64,000 nt of DNA, taken from contig JAHHHT010000005.1 in the NCBI GenBank assembly GCA_019359235.1, positions 62,001-126,000 on the forward strand, given 5' to 3'. This stretch comes from Oscillatoria princeps RMCB-10. Its GTDB lineage: Bacteria; Cyanobacteriota; Cyanobacteriia; Cyanobacteriales; Oscillatoriaceae. Made by a program: the position numbers and the translations under genes. Numbering within the stretch: the first letter of the stretch is position 1; the number at the start of each line of letters is the position of its first letter. Shown one piece after another: positions 9,822 to 18,419 of this stretch. The notes below the pieces were generated by a model. That model searched no databases. It had not been told where the DNA came from and saw only the letters and a program-made list of their open reading frames with translations.

Positions 9822-12800
9822 CTAATTGCGAGGCGGAGTGCTTCTCAACGCCATCAACCGCTTCCAAGCAAAGTATATCCCCAGCAACAAAACTGCCAGA
9901 ATATTGCCCAGAATTTGCCCCGGTTCCGGCACAGAGGAATCAAACGACTGACTGGGTGCCGGTGCAGAGGCGGGTGCCGGCGCTGGGGCGGGTTTGTATG
10001 CCGGCGCAGATTTGGCTGCTTTCACAGGAGCGGCTGCCGGCATTGGGCTGGATTGCCCTTGGACATTCATACCCTCCGGCATTTCCACCGGCACTCGCAC
10101 CTGGCGGGTGCTGCTCGTATCCACTCGCACATCAGAAGAAACTGCCACAAACGCAGTATATTTAGACATCAGCCGGTAAGCCAGCGCCGTATCCGTAACC
10201 GCCTTCACCCCTTGAGCAGTTTCGCCCCCATACATTTGCTTCATCAAATCCTTAATCCGGGCGCGACCCCAAAGTTGGGCGATTGCAGAATTGCCGCCGC
10301 CCTCAAATTCCACCGGCACCGCCTTCTCATAGCGCACGCCACCCGCCGCAATCCCTTGGATGCGCAGCGTGCCACTCTTGCGGTCGCCTTTGCGCCCAAA
10401 AAGCACCAGCGGCTCATTAGCAAACAAATCCGGCGACTTGAGCGGATAAATTTCCGGTTTCTTCCCAGAACCTTCCCAGCTGACTTCAATATTAGCCAGC
10501 ACCGGATTGTTGATTTGGCGGAAAAACTTTTCTGCCACTTCCTGCGTGGGTTCATTCGGAAGCACCACTCGCGACGCGCCCCGCCCCTCCTCTGCCAGCC
10601 GGTCAATTAAAAACCGGTTCACCGAAGAACCAACGCCAAAACTGTAGAGCCGGTTGCCCGGTTTCAGCTGCTTTTGCACAGCTGCAATTATCTCCTCGTC
10701 ATTGCCGATCAGTCCGTCAGTGAGCAAGACAATGCTGCGCAAGCGCCCCGCCGGTGCCGGTGGGAAATTCAGCACGGCGTTCATGCCATTCATTAACTCC
10801 GTGCCCCCATTGGCTTCCAGGCGATTGACATAAGCAATCGCTTTGGCGCGGTTTACCGGCGTATTCGCCAAAGGTTGGGCAGACAGCTGGGTTGCCGTAT
10901 TGGCAAAGTCAATAATAGTAAACGTGTCGTCCGGATTCAGCCCATTAATAAACTGGCGCATCAATTCCTTAGATTTCACCAGCGGATCGCCCGATTGCGA
11001 GCCAGAGGTATCCATCAAGAACACCACATCTTTGGGCACAATCTCATTGGTTTGATACTCCACAGACGGGATGAAATAAAGGGCGAAGTGACCGCCGCGC
11101 TCATCAGCTTGACTCAGCACCGCCGACTCGGTTTGCTGGCCGGCAACCCCATACCGCACAACCAGGTCTTTATTGGGAATCGCCGTCTCGTTGCTCAGCT
11201 GAACCCGCATGATGCGCCCGTCTTGTGTCGTGCGGATTTGATGCGAAGTCGAGCGCACCCCAGACACCGGCACCCCCGCCTCAATTTCCACCGTCACGTT
11301 AATATCCTGTCCGGAACGGGTGCCAGCCGGCAGCACCGGCGGAGTGATTCGCGAAGCGTCTGCTACCCCGTTTGTCTTGCCGGTGGCGTCGCTCGACCCT
11401 CCCGGAATATAGCGCGGGCCAACCACCATCGGAAAGACAAATTCGTAATCCCCTTTCTCAAACTTCAGGCTTTCCGTATAGCGAATGGTGACATCAATTT
11501 TCTCCCCCGGTTTGATATTCGCCAGAGACTGCGTAAAGATATTGTCCCGCTCTTGCTCCAAAAGACCGGCAGTCTTTCCCTCCCGCTTGGCTTGCTCGTA
11601 AACTTGCTTTGCCTCTTCCCGTTTTTTAATCACCCCCCGGATGACGCGGCTGCCAATTTTAATTTCCATATCATCCACTGCCGCCTCATCCGGCAGCGGA
11701 AACACATAAACCGCCTCTAAAGGTTCCGGAAAGGGATTTTCAAACGTCTGCGTCACCTCCACCCTGGAAAGATTCCCAGCGATTTTGGCCATCACTTCCG
11801 TGTGTTTCAGGGGGAAAACCTGCTGCCGCCCATCTTTCTGGACATACAAGCCGCCTTGTTTCGGAGTGTCTTGCCGGTCAAATGGCAGCGTCACCCCCCC
11901 ATTATTGACAGTCGAAACCTGCTGAATCGCAGGATAAGTCAAAGACCGAACTCCCGCGAATCCCAGCGCCAGAATGGCACCCGCCACCAGCCATTTTTTA
12001 GTCTTGGCTGGTGCCTTGGCCTTGGGCAGCGCATTGTAATTCAAATCACTGAGAATCTCTTCTGCTGACTGGTAGCGCTGCTTAGTCGCACTTTGCAGCA
12101 TTTTGTCGAGAATTTGACCTAACTGAGGGCTAACCGGCGTTTTCAAATACTGCCGCCACACCCAAGCATCTTCACTCGTATCAACCAGGTCAAAAGGAGG
12201 CACCTGAGTCATCAGGTGGATGCAGGTGACGCCCAAACTGTAGATATCGCTGGCAAAAGTTGCCTTGCCTTTAGCCTGTTCCGGTGCCGTGTAGGCAGCA
12301 GAGCCAATCACCGTTCCAGTCCTGCCCAGCGCTGTTTCAGTGGCATATTTTGCCGCGCCAAAATCGACGATAACCAGGCGGCGGTCCCTGCGCCGGCGAA
12401 TGATGTTTTCCGGTTTGATGTCCCGGTGAATCATCTGGCGCTCGTGGACAAACAGCAGCACCGGCAGTAGGCTGTTGAGCAGCTCCCGTATCTGGGTTTC
12501 ATCAAAAGACCCATTCTCTGCCAGTTCTTCAGCCAAGTTTTGGCCATCGATAAACTCTTGCACCAGATACTGGCGTCCGTCCAGCTCAAAATACGCCAGC
12601 ATTGCGGCAATTTGGGGGTGTTTGCCGAGAAACTTTAACCCCTGGGCTTCTTGGCGAAATAACTCCGCCGCTTTTTGGGTGGTGTGGGAGCCTTGGTGTT
12701 GGGGGAAAAACTGCTTAATTACGCAGCGTGTTTGGGATGGCTGGGATTCATCCACAGTCAGAAAAGTTCTGCCAAAGCCACCCTGCCCAATGGGTTTAAT

Positions 12801-12953
12801 GGATCGGTAGCGATCCAAGAGCAGCAGCTGGGAGCCACAACTTTGGCAAACCACGGCGTCTCGCGGATTTTCCGGACTTTTGCAATCGGGATTGAGACAG
12901 TAGCACCGCTGCCGGTTGTGGGCGGTGTTTTCTTGAGGCGGGAAATTCGTCAT
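9822..12953 (-). CDS. Ser/Thr protein kinase fused to VIT and VWA domains with a PEP-CTERM-like tail
   Basis: The 1043 residues divide as follows. Cys17-Cys39 is a zinc ribbon common on cyanobacterial kinases. Residues 49-310 are a Ser/Thr kinase with GQGGFG (56-61), Lys80, HRDIKPEN (Asp179), DFG (Asp197) and APEQ. Residues 321-340 are a membrane segment. Residues about 350-495 are a VIT domain, and residues about 642-810 a VWA domain with the metal-site motif DTSGS at Asp648. A Pro/Ala linker leads to VPEP at 1008-1011, a 20-residue hydrophobic segment and Lys-Arg. Predicted topology is a cytoplasmic kinase and extracytoplasmic VIT/VWA. The tail matches the cyanobacterial PEP-CTERM sorting signal, and the gene converges on cyanoexosortase A, so processing by that enzyme is inferred. 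All kinase motifs look intact. Confidence 0.88.
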   Translation of the reverse strand: MTNFPPQENTAHNRQRCYCLNPDCKSPENPRDAVVCQSCGSQLLLLDRYRSIKPIGQGGFGRTFLTVDESQPSQTRCVIKQFFPQHQGSHTTQKAAELFRQEAQGLKFLGKHPQIAAMLAYFELDGRQYLVQEFIDGQNLAEELAENGSFDETQIRELLNSLLPVLLFVHERQMIHRDIKPENIIRRRRDRRLVIVDFGAAKYATETALGRTGTVIGSAAYTAPEQAKGKATFASDIYSLGVTCIHLMTQVPPFDLVDTSEDAWVWRQYLKTPVSPQLGQILDKMLQSATKQRYQSAEEILSDLNYNALPKAKAPAKTKKWLVAGAILALGFAGVRSLTYPAIQQVSTVNNGGVTLPFDRQDTPKQGGLYVQKDGRQQVFPLKHTEVMAKIAGNLSRVEVTQTFENPFPEPLEAVYVFPLPDEAAVDDMEIKIGSRVIRGVIKKREEAKQVYEQAKREGKTAGLLEQERDNIFTQSLANIKPGEKIDVTIRYTESLKFEKGDYEFVFPMVVGPRYIPGGSSDATGKTNGVADASRITPPVLPAGTRSGQDINVTVEIEAGVPVSGVRSTSHQIRTTQDGRIMRVQLSNETAIPNKDLVVRYGVAGQQTESAVLSQADERGGHFALYFIPSVEYQTNEIVPKDVVFLMDTSGSQSGDPLVKSKELMRQFINGLNPDDTFTIIDFANTATQLSAQPLANTPVNRAKAIAYVNRLEANGGTELMNGMNAVLNFPPAPAGRLRSIVLLTDGLIGNDEEIIAAVQKQLKPGNRLYSFGVGSSVNRFLIDRLAEEGRGASRVVLPNEPTQEVAEKFFRQINNPVLANIEVSWEGSGKKPEIYPLKSPDLFANEPLVLFGRKGDRKSGTLRIQGIAAGGVRYEKAVPVEFEGGGNSAIAQLWGRARIKDLMKQMYGGETAQGVKAVTDTALAYRLMSKYTAFVAVSSDVRVDTSSTRQVRVPVEMPEGMNVQGQSSPMPAAAPVKAAKSAPAYKPAPAPAPASAPAPSQSFDSSVPEPGQILGNILAVLLLGIYFAWKRLMALRSTPPRN

Positions 12954-13689
12954 ACCACCTATTTCTCCAAACCGTTGACGCCATTCTAGCCTATCTCATC
13001 GTGAGAGGGGTGAAATTTATTACTTCTTAATCAAAACTTTTTACAAAAATTAAGATTTCGTGAAGCCGCCCTAGCCCGCCCCAGCCTACTTCTATTTATT
13101 CTCGTTCCCAGGCTCCGCCTGGGAACGCTCCCTTAAGAGGCTCTGACTTGAAAAGGTTTGTAGTAGGGCTTTAGCCCTACCGGCTCGTCCGCAGTGGAGC
13201 AAGTTTTTCTCGTTCCTTGGGTTGGGCCAGAAACCGGGTAACTTCGGCGAAACCCGGTTTCTGCGCTTTGGGCGGAATACCGGCCCGAAAATGCGTGAAA
13301 CCCGGGTGAGTAGCCTTCTCCCGGGTTTCGGTTTATCGCCCATTTGCGCACGCCATTGCATTTAAGTCAGGGCATAAGGATAACTTAGAGTCGCGTTTTG
13401 CCAATTAAACTACCGGGGTATGGGGCACCCCAGGCTGGATACGAGCCAGCATCTCGACCCTGAATTTTCCCAGACATTCGCTTTGGCGATCGGCGATGAA
13501 TACTGAGTTTAGAGTGATAACTTGAACTTGAGGTCGCGCCAGACCGGCCAGAGGCCGGTTGGCTCATCCGGCTCCTAAGGTCGCTGCAGACCTGGCGGGG
13601 CAGGATTTAAACCAGGTTGAAGTTAAAGTTTGAGCTTGAGCTTGTACTCTTTTTCTATATTAACTCAAACTTTAAAATTGTGCGACGTG
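12954..13689. other. 736-base gap with R7 and R3 repeats and tRNA-like debris
   Basis: Near 13100 an R7 repeat reads CTCGTTCCCAGGCTCCGCCT and then continues. R3-like AAACCGGGT/ACCCGGTTT arms lie at 13228-13330. From 13380 to 13660 the minus strand shows tRNA-like arms: a perfect D-arm shape (GTTT, loop AATTGGCA, AAAC) at about 13398-13413, a 5-base stem with 7-base loop (GCTGG, CTCGTAT, CCAGC) at about 13435-13451, and GGTTTAAATCC near 13605. No complete cloverleaf could be folded. No protein gene is convincing. Confidence 0.4.
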
Positions 13690-14421
13690 TCAGCCAAGCA
13701 AATATTGAAACACTCGCTGAGCGACACGCTGTTCTTCAGTTTCGGTGCTGTTCGCTTCTTCGCGGGCGAACTTAACGGCTTGCTGCAGCCGCTCCATGCG
13801 CCCGAGCAGTTCGTTGATCCGGCTTGCCGGCAGGGCACCGGAGAACTTCAACGTCCGCCAGTACCCGACTGTAACATCTTCGTAATAAACTTCCACCTGA
13901 GCCGGGTGGTGTTCTGTAGCCTCAGCCTTGACGTGGTTGCGCGGGATTTTCTTGGTGCGGACGGTTTGCACCGGCTCTGTCGCCCAGCAGTCTGCCGAGG
14001 GGTCAAACGCCCACGTCTCCGCTGGGTCAAGCACCGGCAGCTTCTTAATAAAAGTTTGCAAATCCGCCAGCTGTTTTTCCAAAAAAAGAAGGTAAGATAC
14101 CGGCACCTGCGCCAGCAGAGTTTGACCGTCCACCACCACGTCCGCACGGGCGCGACAGTTCGTCCAGTCCTTAGTGGCGGTCACGTCAAACAGCTTGGTC
14201 AGAATCTCAACCGTCTGGCGCAGCACCTCCTCCGCCTTGACTTGCACCTTGTTGGATTCGGGCGGGAGCTGTTCGCCCTCTTCGTCTTTGGGGCGGTAGG
14301 TGCGGGCGATGCCGGCAAGCAGCGCCTGCTTCTGGAGCGCTTGCTGCGCCGCCGCCAGCTCTTGAACTGACCGGCTTTTTATCCCTTTCTCAATCGCAAT
14401 AATCTGGTTCAGGCGTGCCAT
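13690..14421 (-). CDS. Conserved hypothetical protein, soluble, partly helical
   Basis: I do not recognise this 243-residue protein with confidence. It begins MARLNQIIAIEKG and has a helical N-terminus rich in Ala, Gln and Lys, a central part with KDWTNCRARADVVVDGQ, and a C-terminal helix with GRMERLQQAVKFAREEAN. No signal peptide, membrane segment or cysteine motif is visible. The start at 14421 is the first ATG and no strong ribosome site precedes it. Similar proteins occur as single genes in bacteria under a DUF label, but I cannot name it securely. It stands alone between repeat-rich gaps. Confidence 0.7.
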   Translation of the reverse strand: MARLNQIIAIEKGIKSRSVQELAAAQQALQKQALLAGIARTYRPKDEEGEQLPPESNKVQVKAEEVLRQTVEILTKLFDVTATKDWTNCRARADVVVDGQTLLAQVPVSYLLFLEKQLADLQTFIKKLPVLDPAETWAFDPSADCWATEPVQTVRTKKIPRNHVKAEATEHHPAQVEVYYEDVTVGYWRTLKFSGALPASRINELLGRMERLQQAVKFAREEANSTETEEQRVAQRVFQYLLG

Positions 14422-14764
14422 GAATGCTATTTAATGTCTGCTGAATCCGCTTTCTGGCCTATCGTAGCACAGTTGTAGTATTTGGGGGGAGGTGTCTGAA
14501 CCGCTCGCCAAACAGGCCCACCGGGTGGCATGGTAGAGGGTGCCGGTCAGGGTGCCGGTCAGGGAAGAGGGGTGGGTTAATTCGGAGGGCGCAAGCCATG
14601 CCCGCTCGCTCCTTGTGGGCGTCCAGACAAGCCGGCTGGACAGATGAGAAACTTTAATGTACGATCCTAACTATTTAAACCCCTTGAGAAACAGCAGACA
14701 TATACCTGAGGAACTTACCGAATCCCTGCTAAAATCAACCAATCTAGTTGAAAAAGGAAACACC
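14422..14764. other. Promoter-side gap before the SLH gene
   Basis: No gene is seen on either strand. A short GGTGCCGGTCAGGGTGCCGG duplication lies at about 14541-14560. The stretch 14657-14764 continues the SLH reading frame upstream but is unlikely to be translated, because the ribosome site and signal peptide both point to the ATG at 14765. Confidence 0.5.
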
Positions 14765-15949
14765 ATGAAAACTTCACTGCAGCTGGTTGTGGCGGCACTT
14801 GCCACAGCCACAGTCTCGACCCTCAGTGCTTTCAGCCCGGCGCTCGCTGTCACATTTGGCCAGCAAGAAGTTGAGCAAAGCAAATTCATCGCCGTCGCTC
14901 AGCCCCTTGCCGGTAACACTTACAAACTGCTGCTGATCGAGCAGATATCCAACCAGCGTCAATGCTGGAGTGAAAGTAGCTCTAACCCCGTCAAAGTAGA
15001 GCCGCTGCTCTTGCAGTTTGACTTCACCGGCATTTGCGGGCGCGGTTTAGACAGCAACGGCTATTCCGTCCGCATGGCGGAGCAAGACTTTGGATTGCAA
15101 TACACCCTCAAGTTAATGAATCGCGATGGCGATCTCCTGCTCGTCGCGACTTCCAATAATGACCCAAAAGCCCAGCCGATTGTGATTGGCCGAACCAATG
15201 GCATCGCCGATGGCTTTCTGAAAATAAATCTGGACCCTGCTTGGCGGTTTACCAAAAGAACCTACGAAGGTAAAACTCTGGGTCACGTCTATTTTACTGC
15301 AGATCAAATGTTGGGCGCAATGCCCGAAGGCACTACGGGAACGAGTTCGTCAAAATTCAAAGACGTAGTAAATGATGTCTACGCTCCAGAAATTGACGAA
15401 GCTGTAACGCTCGGGTTCGTGGCGGGTTTCAACGACAATACTTTCCGACCTCAAGCCACGTTAACCCGCGAGCAACTGGTGTCTTTAGTGGTGGAATCGC
15501 TCAAAAGGCTGCCTAATGTCAATATCACGGTTCCCAGTCAAGCTGCATCTCGCCCCTATCCCGATGTGGACGGCTCCCGGTGGAGCGCTGCGAAGGTTCA
15601 ATTTGCGCGAGATAACAAGATTGTCAGCGGCTATCAAGATGGGACATTTCGCCCCGAGCAGCCGGTGACGCGAGCGGAACTGGTAACGGTATTGCGTCGC
15701 GCTGCGGAATTTGGCAAAACCCAGCGCGGATTGAGCCCGGAACTAACTCCCAAAGTAACACCCAAAACCTTCTCAGACACCTCTAAACATTGGGCTGCCT
15801 CAAACGTCACCCAAATGTCTGCCTACTGCAACGTCGCCTCTCCGCTCAATGAAGTCGGCAATTCTTTTTTCCCAGATCAGCCGGCTCGCCGAAACTACGC
15901 AGCTGCGGCAACCCTGCGGATGCTAAATTGCGTTAAAGGAGAGCAGTAG
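14765..15949 (+). CDS. DUF3747 domain protein with three S-layer homology domains
   Basis: I start at the ATG at 14765 because it follows AAAAGGAAACACC and begins a clear signal peptide (KTSLQLVVAALATATVST, cleavage after about ALA). The mature N-terminal domain, with GQQEVEQSKFIAVAQPL and paired cysteines, is the cyanobacterial DUF3747 domain. Three SLH repeats follow, beginning FKDVVNDVYAPEI, YPDVDGSRWSAAK and FSDTSKHWAASN; the first two keep TFRP followed by an acidic (T)RE/RAEL motif, and the third is more diverged. SLH domains bind peptidoglycan-linked polymer, so the protein should sit in the envelope. The stop codon lies inside an R2 palindrome. Confidence 0.88.
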   Translation: MKTSLQLVVAALATATVSTLSAFSPALAVTFGQQEVEQSKFIAVAQPLAGNTYKLLLIEQISNQRQCWSESSSNPVKVEPLLLQFDFTGICGRGLDSNGYSVRMAEQDFGLQYTLKLMNRDGDLLLVATSNNDPKAQPIVIGRTNGIADGFLKINLDPAWRFTKRTYEGKTLGHVYFTADQMLGAMPEGTTGTSSSKFKDVVNDVYAPEIDEAVTLGFVAGFNDNTFRPQATLTREQLVSLVVESLKRLPNVNITVPSQAASRPYPDVDGSRWSAAKVQFARDNKIVSGYQDGTFRPEQPVTRAELVTVLRRAAEFGKTQRGLSPELTPKVTPKTFSDTSKHWAASNVTQMSAYCNVASPLNEVGNSFFPDQPARRNYAAAATLRMLNCVKGEQ

Positions 15950-15977
15950 GGTGCGTTCCGGAGGAACGCACCCTACT
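15945..15977 (+). terminator. R2 palindrome acting as likely terminator of the SLH gene
   Basis: AGTAGGGTGCGTTCC is followed after GGA by its exact complement. The SLH stop codon is within the left arm. Other R2 copies lie at 28443-28480, 35451-35481 and 61942-61972, each just after or between genes. Confidence 0.55.
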
Positions 15978-16027
15978 ACTACTCCCCCTCTCCCTTTATG
16001 GGAGAGGGGGCTGGGGGGGTGAGGGTT

Positions 16028-16543
16028 TTATTGCAGGCAATCCGCAGAATTTGATATTAACGAGTCAGGGAGGGATTCACTACAGGTTCCCAGCCGTTGG
16101 GCGAGATAGCAATAACTCGCCTCTATCCATCTTGTCCAGCGCTGGTATCCGATTCCCCCCGACGGCAGGTGTCCTGTGGGGGCGCAAATATCGAAAGTGA
16201 GTTCAGAGTAGTTGAGCCAGTAGTTGCTGACGCGCCATCCGACACGCTCGCCAAATTTTTCAAAGTCCTGTCCGGCTTCAAAATAGATGGGTTTTTGGGC
16301 GCTAAAGCCGAAACGACCTTGGCTGTATTTTACCCACAACCTGTCAATGCTAAGCAGGTCAGCGCAGGGGAATTTTTCTAAGGATTCTGAGCTGAACCAG
16401 CCTTCTTTCTCCCTGCCGGCTGCCTGAAGCATGACAGCACTGGTTTCTAGATCCGCTTCTTTCCAATTCCCAACTGCCAGTAAATCCCGCAAGTGAGTGT
16501 AGTCTATCCCTGCAGCTGAGAGACGTTGATCTCGATCCGACAT
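16028..16543 (-). CDS. GUN4 domain-containing protein
   Basis: I choose the ATG at 16543 (MSDRDQ) because GGAGGGTG lies just upstream; an in-frame codon nine positions earlier is less likely. The 171-residue protein is almost entirely a GUN4 domain: YTHLRDLLAVGNWKEADLET, FPCADLLSIDRLWVKYSQGR and FGFSAQKPIY are signature segments. GUN4 binds protoporphyrin and Mg-protoporphyrin and activates magnesium chelatase. This protein lacks the N-terminal helical domain of the main GUN4 and is probably one of the accessory GUN4-like proteins common in cyanobacteria, with unknown ligand. Confidence 0.85.
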   Translation of the reverse strand: MSDRDQRLSAAGIDYTHLRDLLAVGNWKEADLETSAVMLQAAGREKEGWFSSESLEKFPCADLLSIDRLWVKYSQGRFGFSAQKPIYFEAGQDFEKFGERVGWRVSNYWLNYSELTFDICAPTGHLPSGGIGYQRWTRWIEASYCYLAQRLGTCSESLPDSLISNSADCLQ

Positions 16544-16693
16544 TCTCGCACCCTCCTGTTGCTTGCGCACACTATCACTATGCCACCGGCTTTGGCGGCG
16601 TCAAGGGACTGACCGGAACCGGGTTGCGGGGGGGAATCTCCCTCCCCAAAAAAATTCTATGAATCTTTGACGCTTTGCGGTAGACTCAGATTC

Positions 16694-17602
16694 ATGAAAG
16701 TCAATTTTCTACCGCCCTCAGTCGAGCGGCTCACAGAGCCCACCTCCATCGCCCTCGCCCAGAACATTGAGCGAAAGGCAATTGCCACTCCTTTGAGCCA
16801 GGTGCCGGTTGCCACCAGCTTCGTCCGTCAGGGGAGTGGCGGGACACCCATCTTGTTGCTCCACGGTTTCGACAGTTCCGTGTTTGAGTTCCGCCGCCTC
16901 TTGCCCCTCCTAGCCGCACACAGCGAAACCTGGGCGCTCGATTTGTTGGGCTTTGGCTTTACGGAGCGCCTTGCCGAAATCCCCCCAAACCCGACTGCCA
17001 TCAAAACCCATCTTTATTGCTTCTGGAAAACTCTGATTGACCAGCCGGTGATTTTGGTGGGCGTTTCGATGGGGGGTGCGGCGGCGATTGACTTTACCCT
17101 CACTCACCCCCAAGCCGTCAAAAAACTGGCGCTCATTGACAGTGCCGGTTTGGCTAAGCGTCCTATTGCTGGCAAATTCCTGTTTCCGCCCCTCGGCTAC
17201 CTGGCTACTGAATTTTTGCGCAATCCCAAAGTGCGGCGGCGCGTCAGCCTCGCCGCTTACTGCGACCCTAACTTTGTTTCCCCAGATGCCGAATTGTGTG
17301 CGGCGCTCCACCTGGAAATGCCCCGCTGGAATCAAGCGCTGATTGCTTTTACCCAGAGTGGCGGGTACGGCTCTTTTGCGGACGAACTTGCAGAAATTGA
17401 GCAGCATACCTTGATTTTGTGGGGAGAATATGATAAGATTTTAGGAACAGCTGATGCGGCTAAATTTGAGAAAGCAATCCGGCACAGCAAGCTACTCTGG
17501 ATTAAAGATTGCGGTCACGTCCCTCACCTGGAACAGCCGCAAATCACCGCCCAGCACATTTTAGATTTTCTGGGCGATTCTGACTGGTGCCGGTCCAAGT
17601 AG
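16694..17602 (+). CDS. Alpha/beta hydrolase
   Basis: From the ATG at 16694 (MKVNFLPPSV) the protein has 302 residues. It shows the alpha/beta hydrolase fold signatures: LLLHGFDSS near the oxyanion hole, the nucleophile elbow GVSMGG, and the C-terminal histidine in DCGHVPHLEQP; the acid is probably Asp in the LWGEYDKILG segment. There is no signal peptide. Related cyanobacterial proteins are annotated only as hydrolases, so the substrate is unknown. An R3 palindrome begins at its stop codon and could terminate it. Confidence 0.85.
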   Translation: MKVNFLPPSVERLTEPTSIALAQNIERKAIATPLSQVPVATSFVRQGSGGTPILLLHGFDSSVFEFRRLLPLLAAHSETWALDLLGFGFTERLAEIPPNPTAIKTHLYCFWKTLIDQPVILVGVSMGGAAAIDFTLTHPQAVKKLALIDSAGLAKRPIAGKFLFPPLGYLATEFLRNPKVRRRVSLAAYCDPNFVSPDAELCAALHLEMPRWNQALIAFTQSGGYGSFADELAEIEQHTLILWGEYDKILGTADAAKFEKAIRHSKLLWIKDCGHVPHLEQPQITAQHILDFLGDSDWCRSK

Positions 17603-17634
17603 AAACCTGGTTTCTTTAAGAAACCAGGTTTCTT
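17601..17634. repeat. R3 palindrome
   Basis: AGAAACCTGGTTTCTT is followed by the inverted arm AAGAAACCAGGTTTCT. R3 relatives lie at 27171-27290, 32878-32945, 49978-50010 and 62037-62070. Confidence 0.7.
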
Positions 17635-17658
17635 GATGTTCCGTTTACGTCAGCATAC

Positions 17659-18090
17659 TTACAAGGAGAGCCGCTCTTTCATGCGCTGTTCCAGATGCTG
17701 CACTAAGGTATCGACATCCTTAGCGACTCGCTCAAAACAAGCGGGGGGTGACGGTTCCGGTTCAAAATAAATCAGCTTGATTTGGTCGCTGCCAATCCCG
17801 ATCATGAGAACTTCTTTTTCAGGCTTGTGATTGTCAACAAGCCCCAAAATCTCCTGCAGGTGGTTGTCAACCTTGCGATTCAGGGTTTCTATAGCCTCTC
17901 TGGGACAGTAGACGAAATGCGGTGCCGGCTTGAGGTCAATTCCCAGAGTATCGATCTCTTCTCCGTTTTCCAGAAATAGCCCCCAAGCTAAAGCCGCCAA
18001 TTCTTGCTGATTCGCCTTGACGAACTCATCTAGCTGGCGTCGCCAGTTATTTTCTGCCCCATTAGGCTGGGTTCTGCCAAACATTATCAT
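17659..18090 (-). CDS. Small acidic cyanobacterial protein, candidate CcmS-like carboxysome chaperone
   Basis: I start at the ATG at 18090 (MIMFGRTQPN). The frame is open further upstream, but that part translates R4 repeat DNA and is unlikely to be real. The 143-residue protein has the conserved segment NWRRQLDEFVKANQQELAAL, then IGIDLKPAPHFVYCP, and KEVLMIGIGSDQIKLIYFEP. I recall this pattern from the small cyanobacterial family now linked to beta-carboxysome assembly (CcmS, which binds shell hexamers), but I cannot verify the match. A plain conserved cyanobacterial protein is the safe call. No membrane segment is present. Confidence 0.6.
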   Translation of the reverse strand: MIMFGRTQPNGAENNWRRQLDEFVKANQQELAALAWGLFLENGEEIDTLGIDLKPAPHFVYCPREAIETLNRKVDNHLQEILGLVDNHKPEKEVLMIGIGSDQIKLIYFEPEPSPPACFERVAKDVDTLVQHLEQRMKERLSL

Positions 18091-18145
18091 GGTCTGTGTT
18101 CCGTCGTTGCCACTAAGTAGGTGGACATGAATAAACTTAACCGTA

Positions 18146-18380
18146 ACCCCCACCCCATACCCCCTCCCCACCAGCGGGGAGTAGGGGGAGATTTTCCCCC
18201 CTCTCTTGTACCGGGCGCGGTTGGGGCGGAGAGGTGATTTGGGCGCATCCCTTTTTTGCAAATATTTTCACCCTCACCCCCCCAACCCCCCTCTCCCTTC
18301 ATGGGAGAGGGGGGGTAAATCAATCATTCTCCCCTCTCCCACAAGGGGAGAGGGGTTGGGGGTGAGGGGGAATACAAAAA
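18146..18380. repeat. Cluster of R4 palindromic repeats
   Basis: This 330-base gap holds several copies of the C-rich/G-rich R4 family (CCCCTCTCCC...GGGAGAGGGG), one after another in both orientations, for example at 18290-18315 and 18330-18370. No gene is seen. Other copies lie at 7560, 15980, 21880 and 22545. Confidence 0.6.
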
Positions 18381-18419
18381 TGGGACGCTCCCGGTCATTT
18401 TACGTTTAAATTTGTTCCC

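Noticed and set aside
13092-13361. Minus-strand open frame of 89 codons
   Set aside because: It translates R3 and R7 repeats and has no family character or ribosome site.
13398-13440. Amber-suppressor tRNA (anticodon CUA)
   Set aside because: The D-arm is good, but the anticodon stem does not pair and no matching acceptor stem was found.
18091-18261. N-terminal extension of the CcmS-like protein
   Set aside because: It translates R4 repeat DNA and precedes a better start at 18090.
18146-18380. Repeat cluster as CRISPR
   Set aside because: Units are palindromic, irregularly spaced and lack unique spacers of constant length; no cas genes are present.
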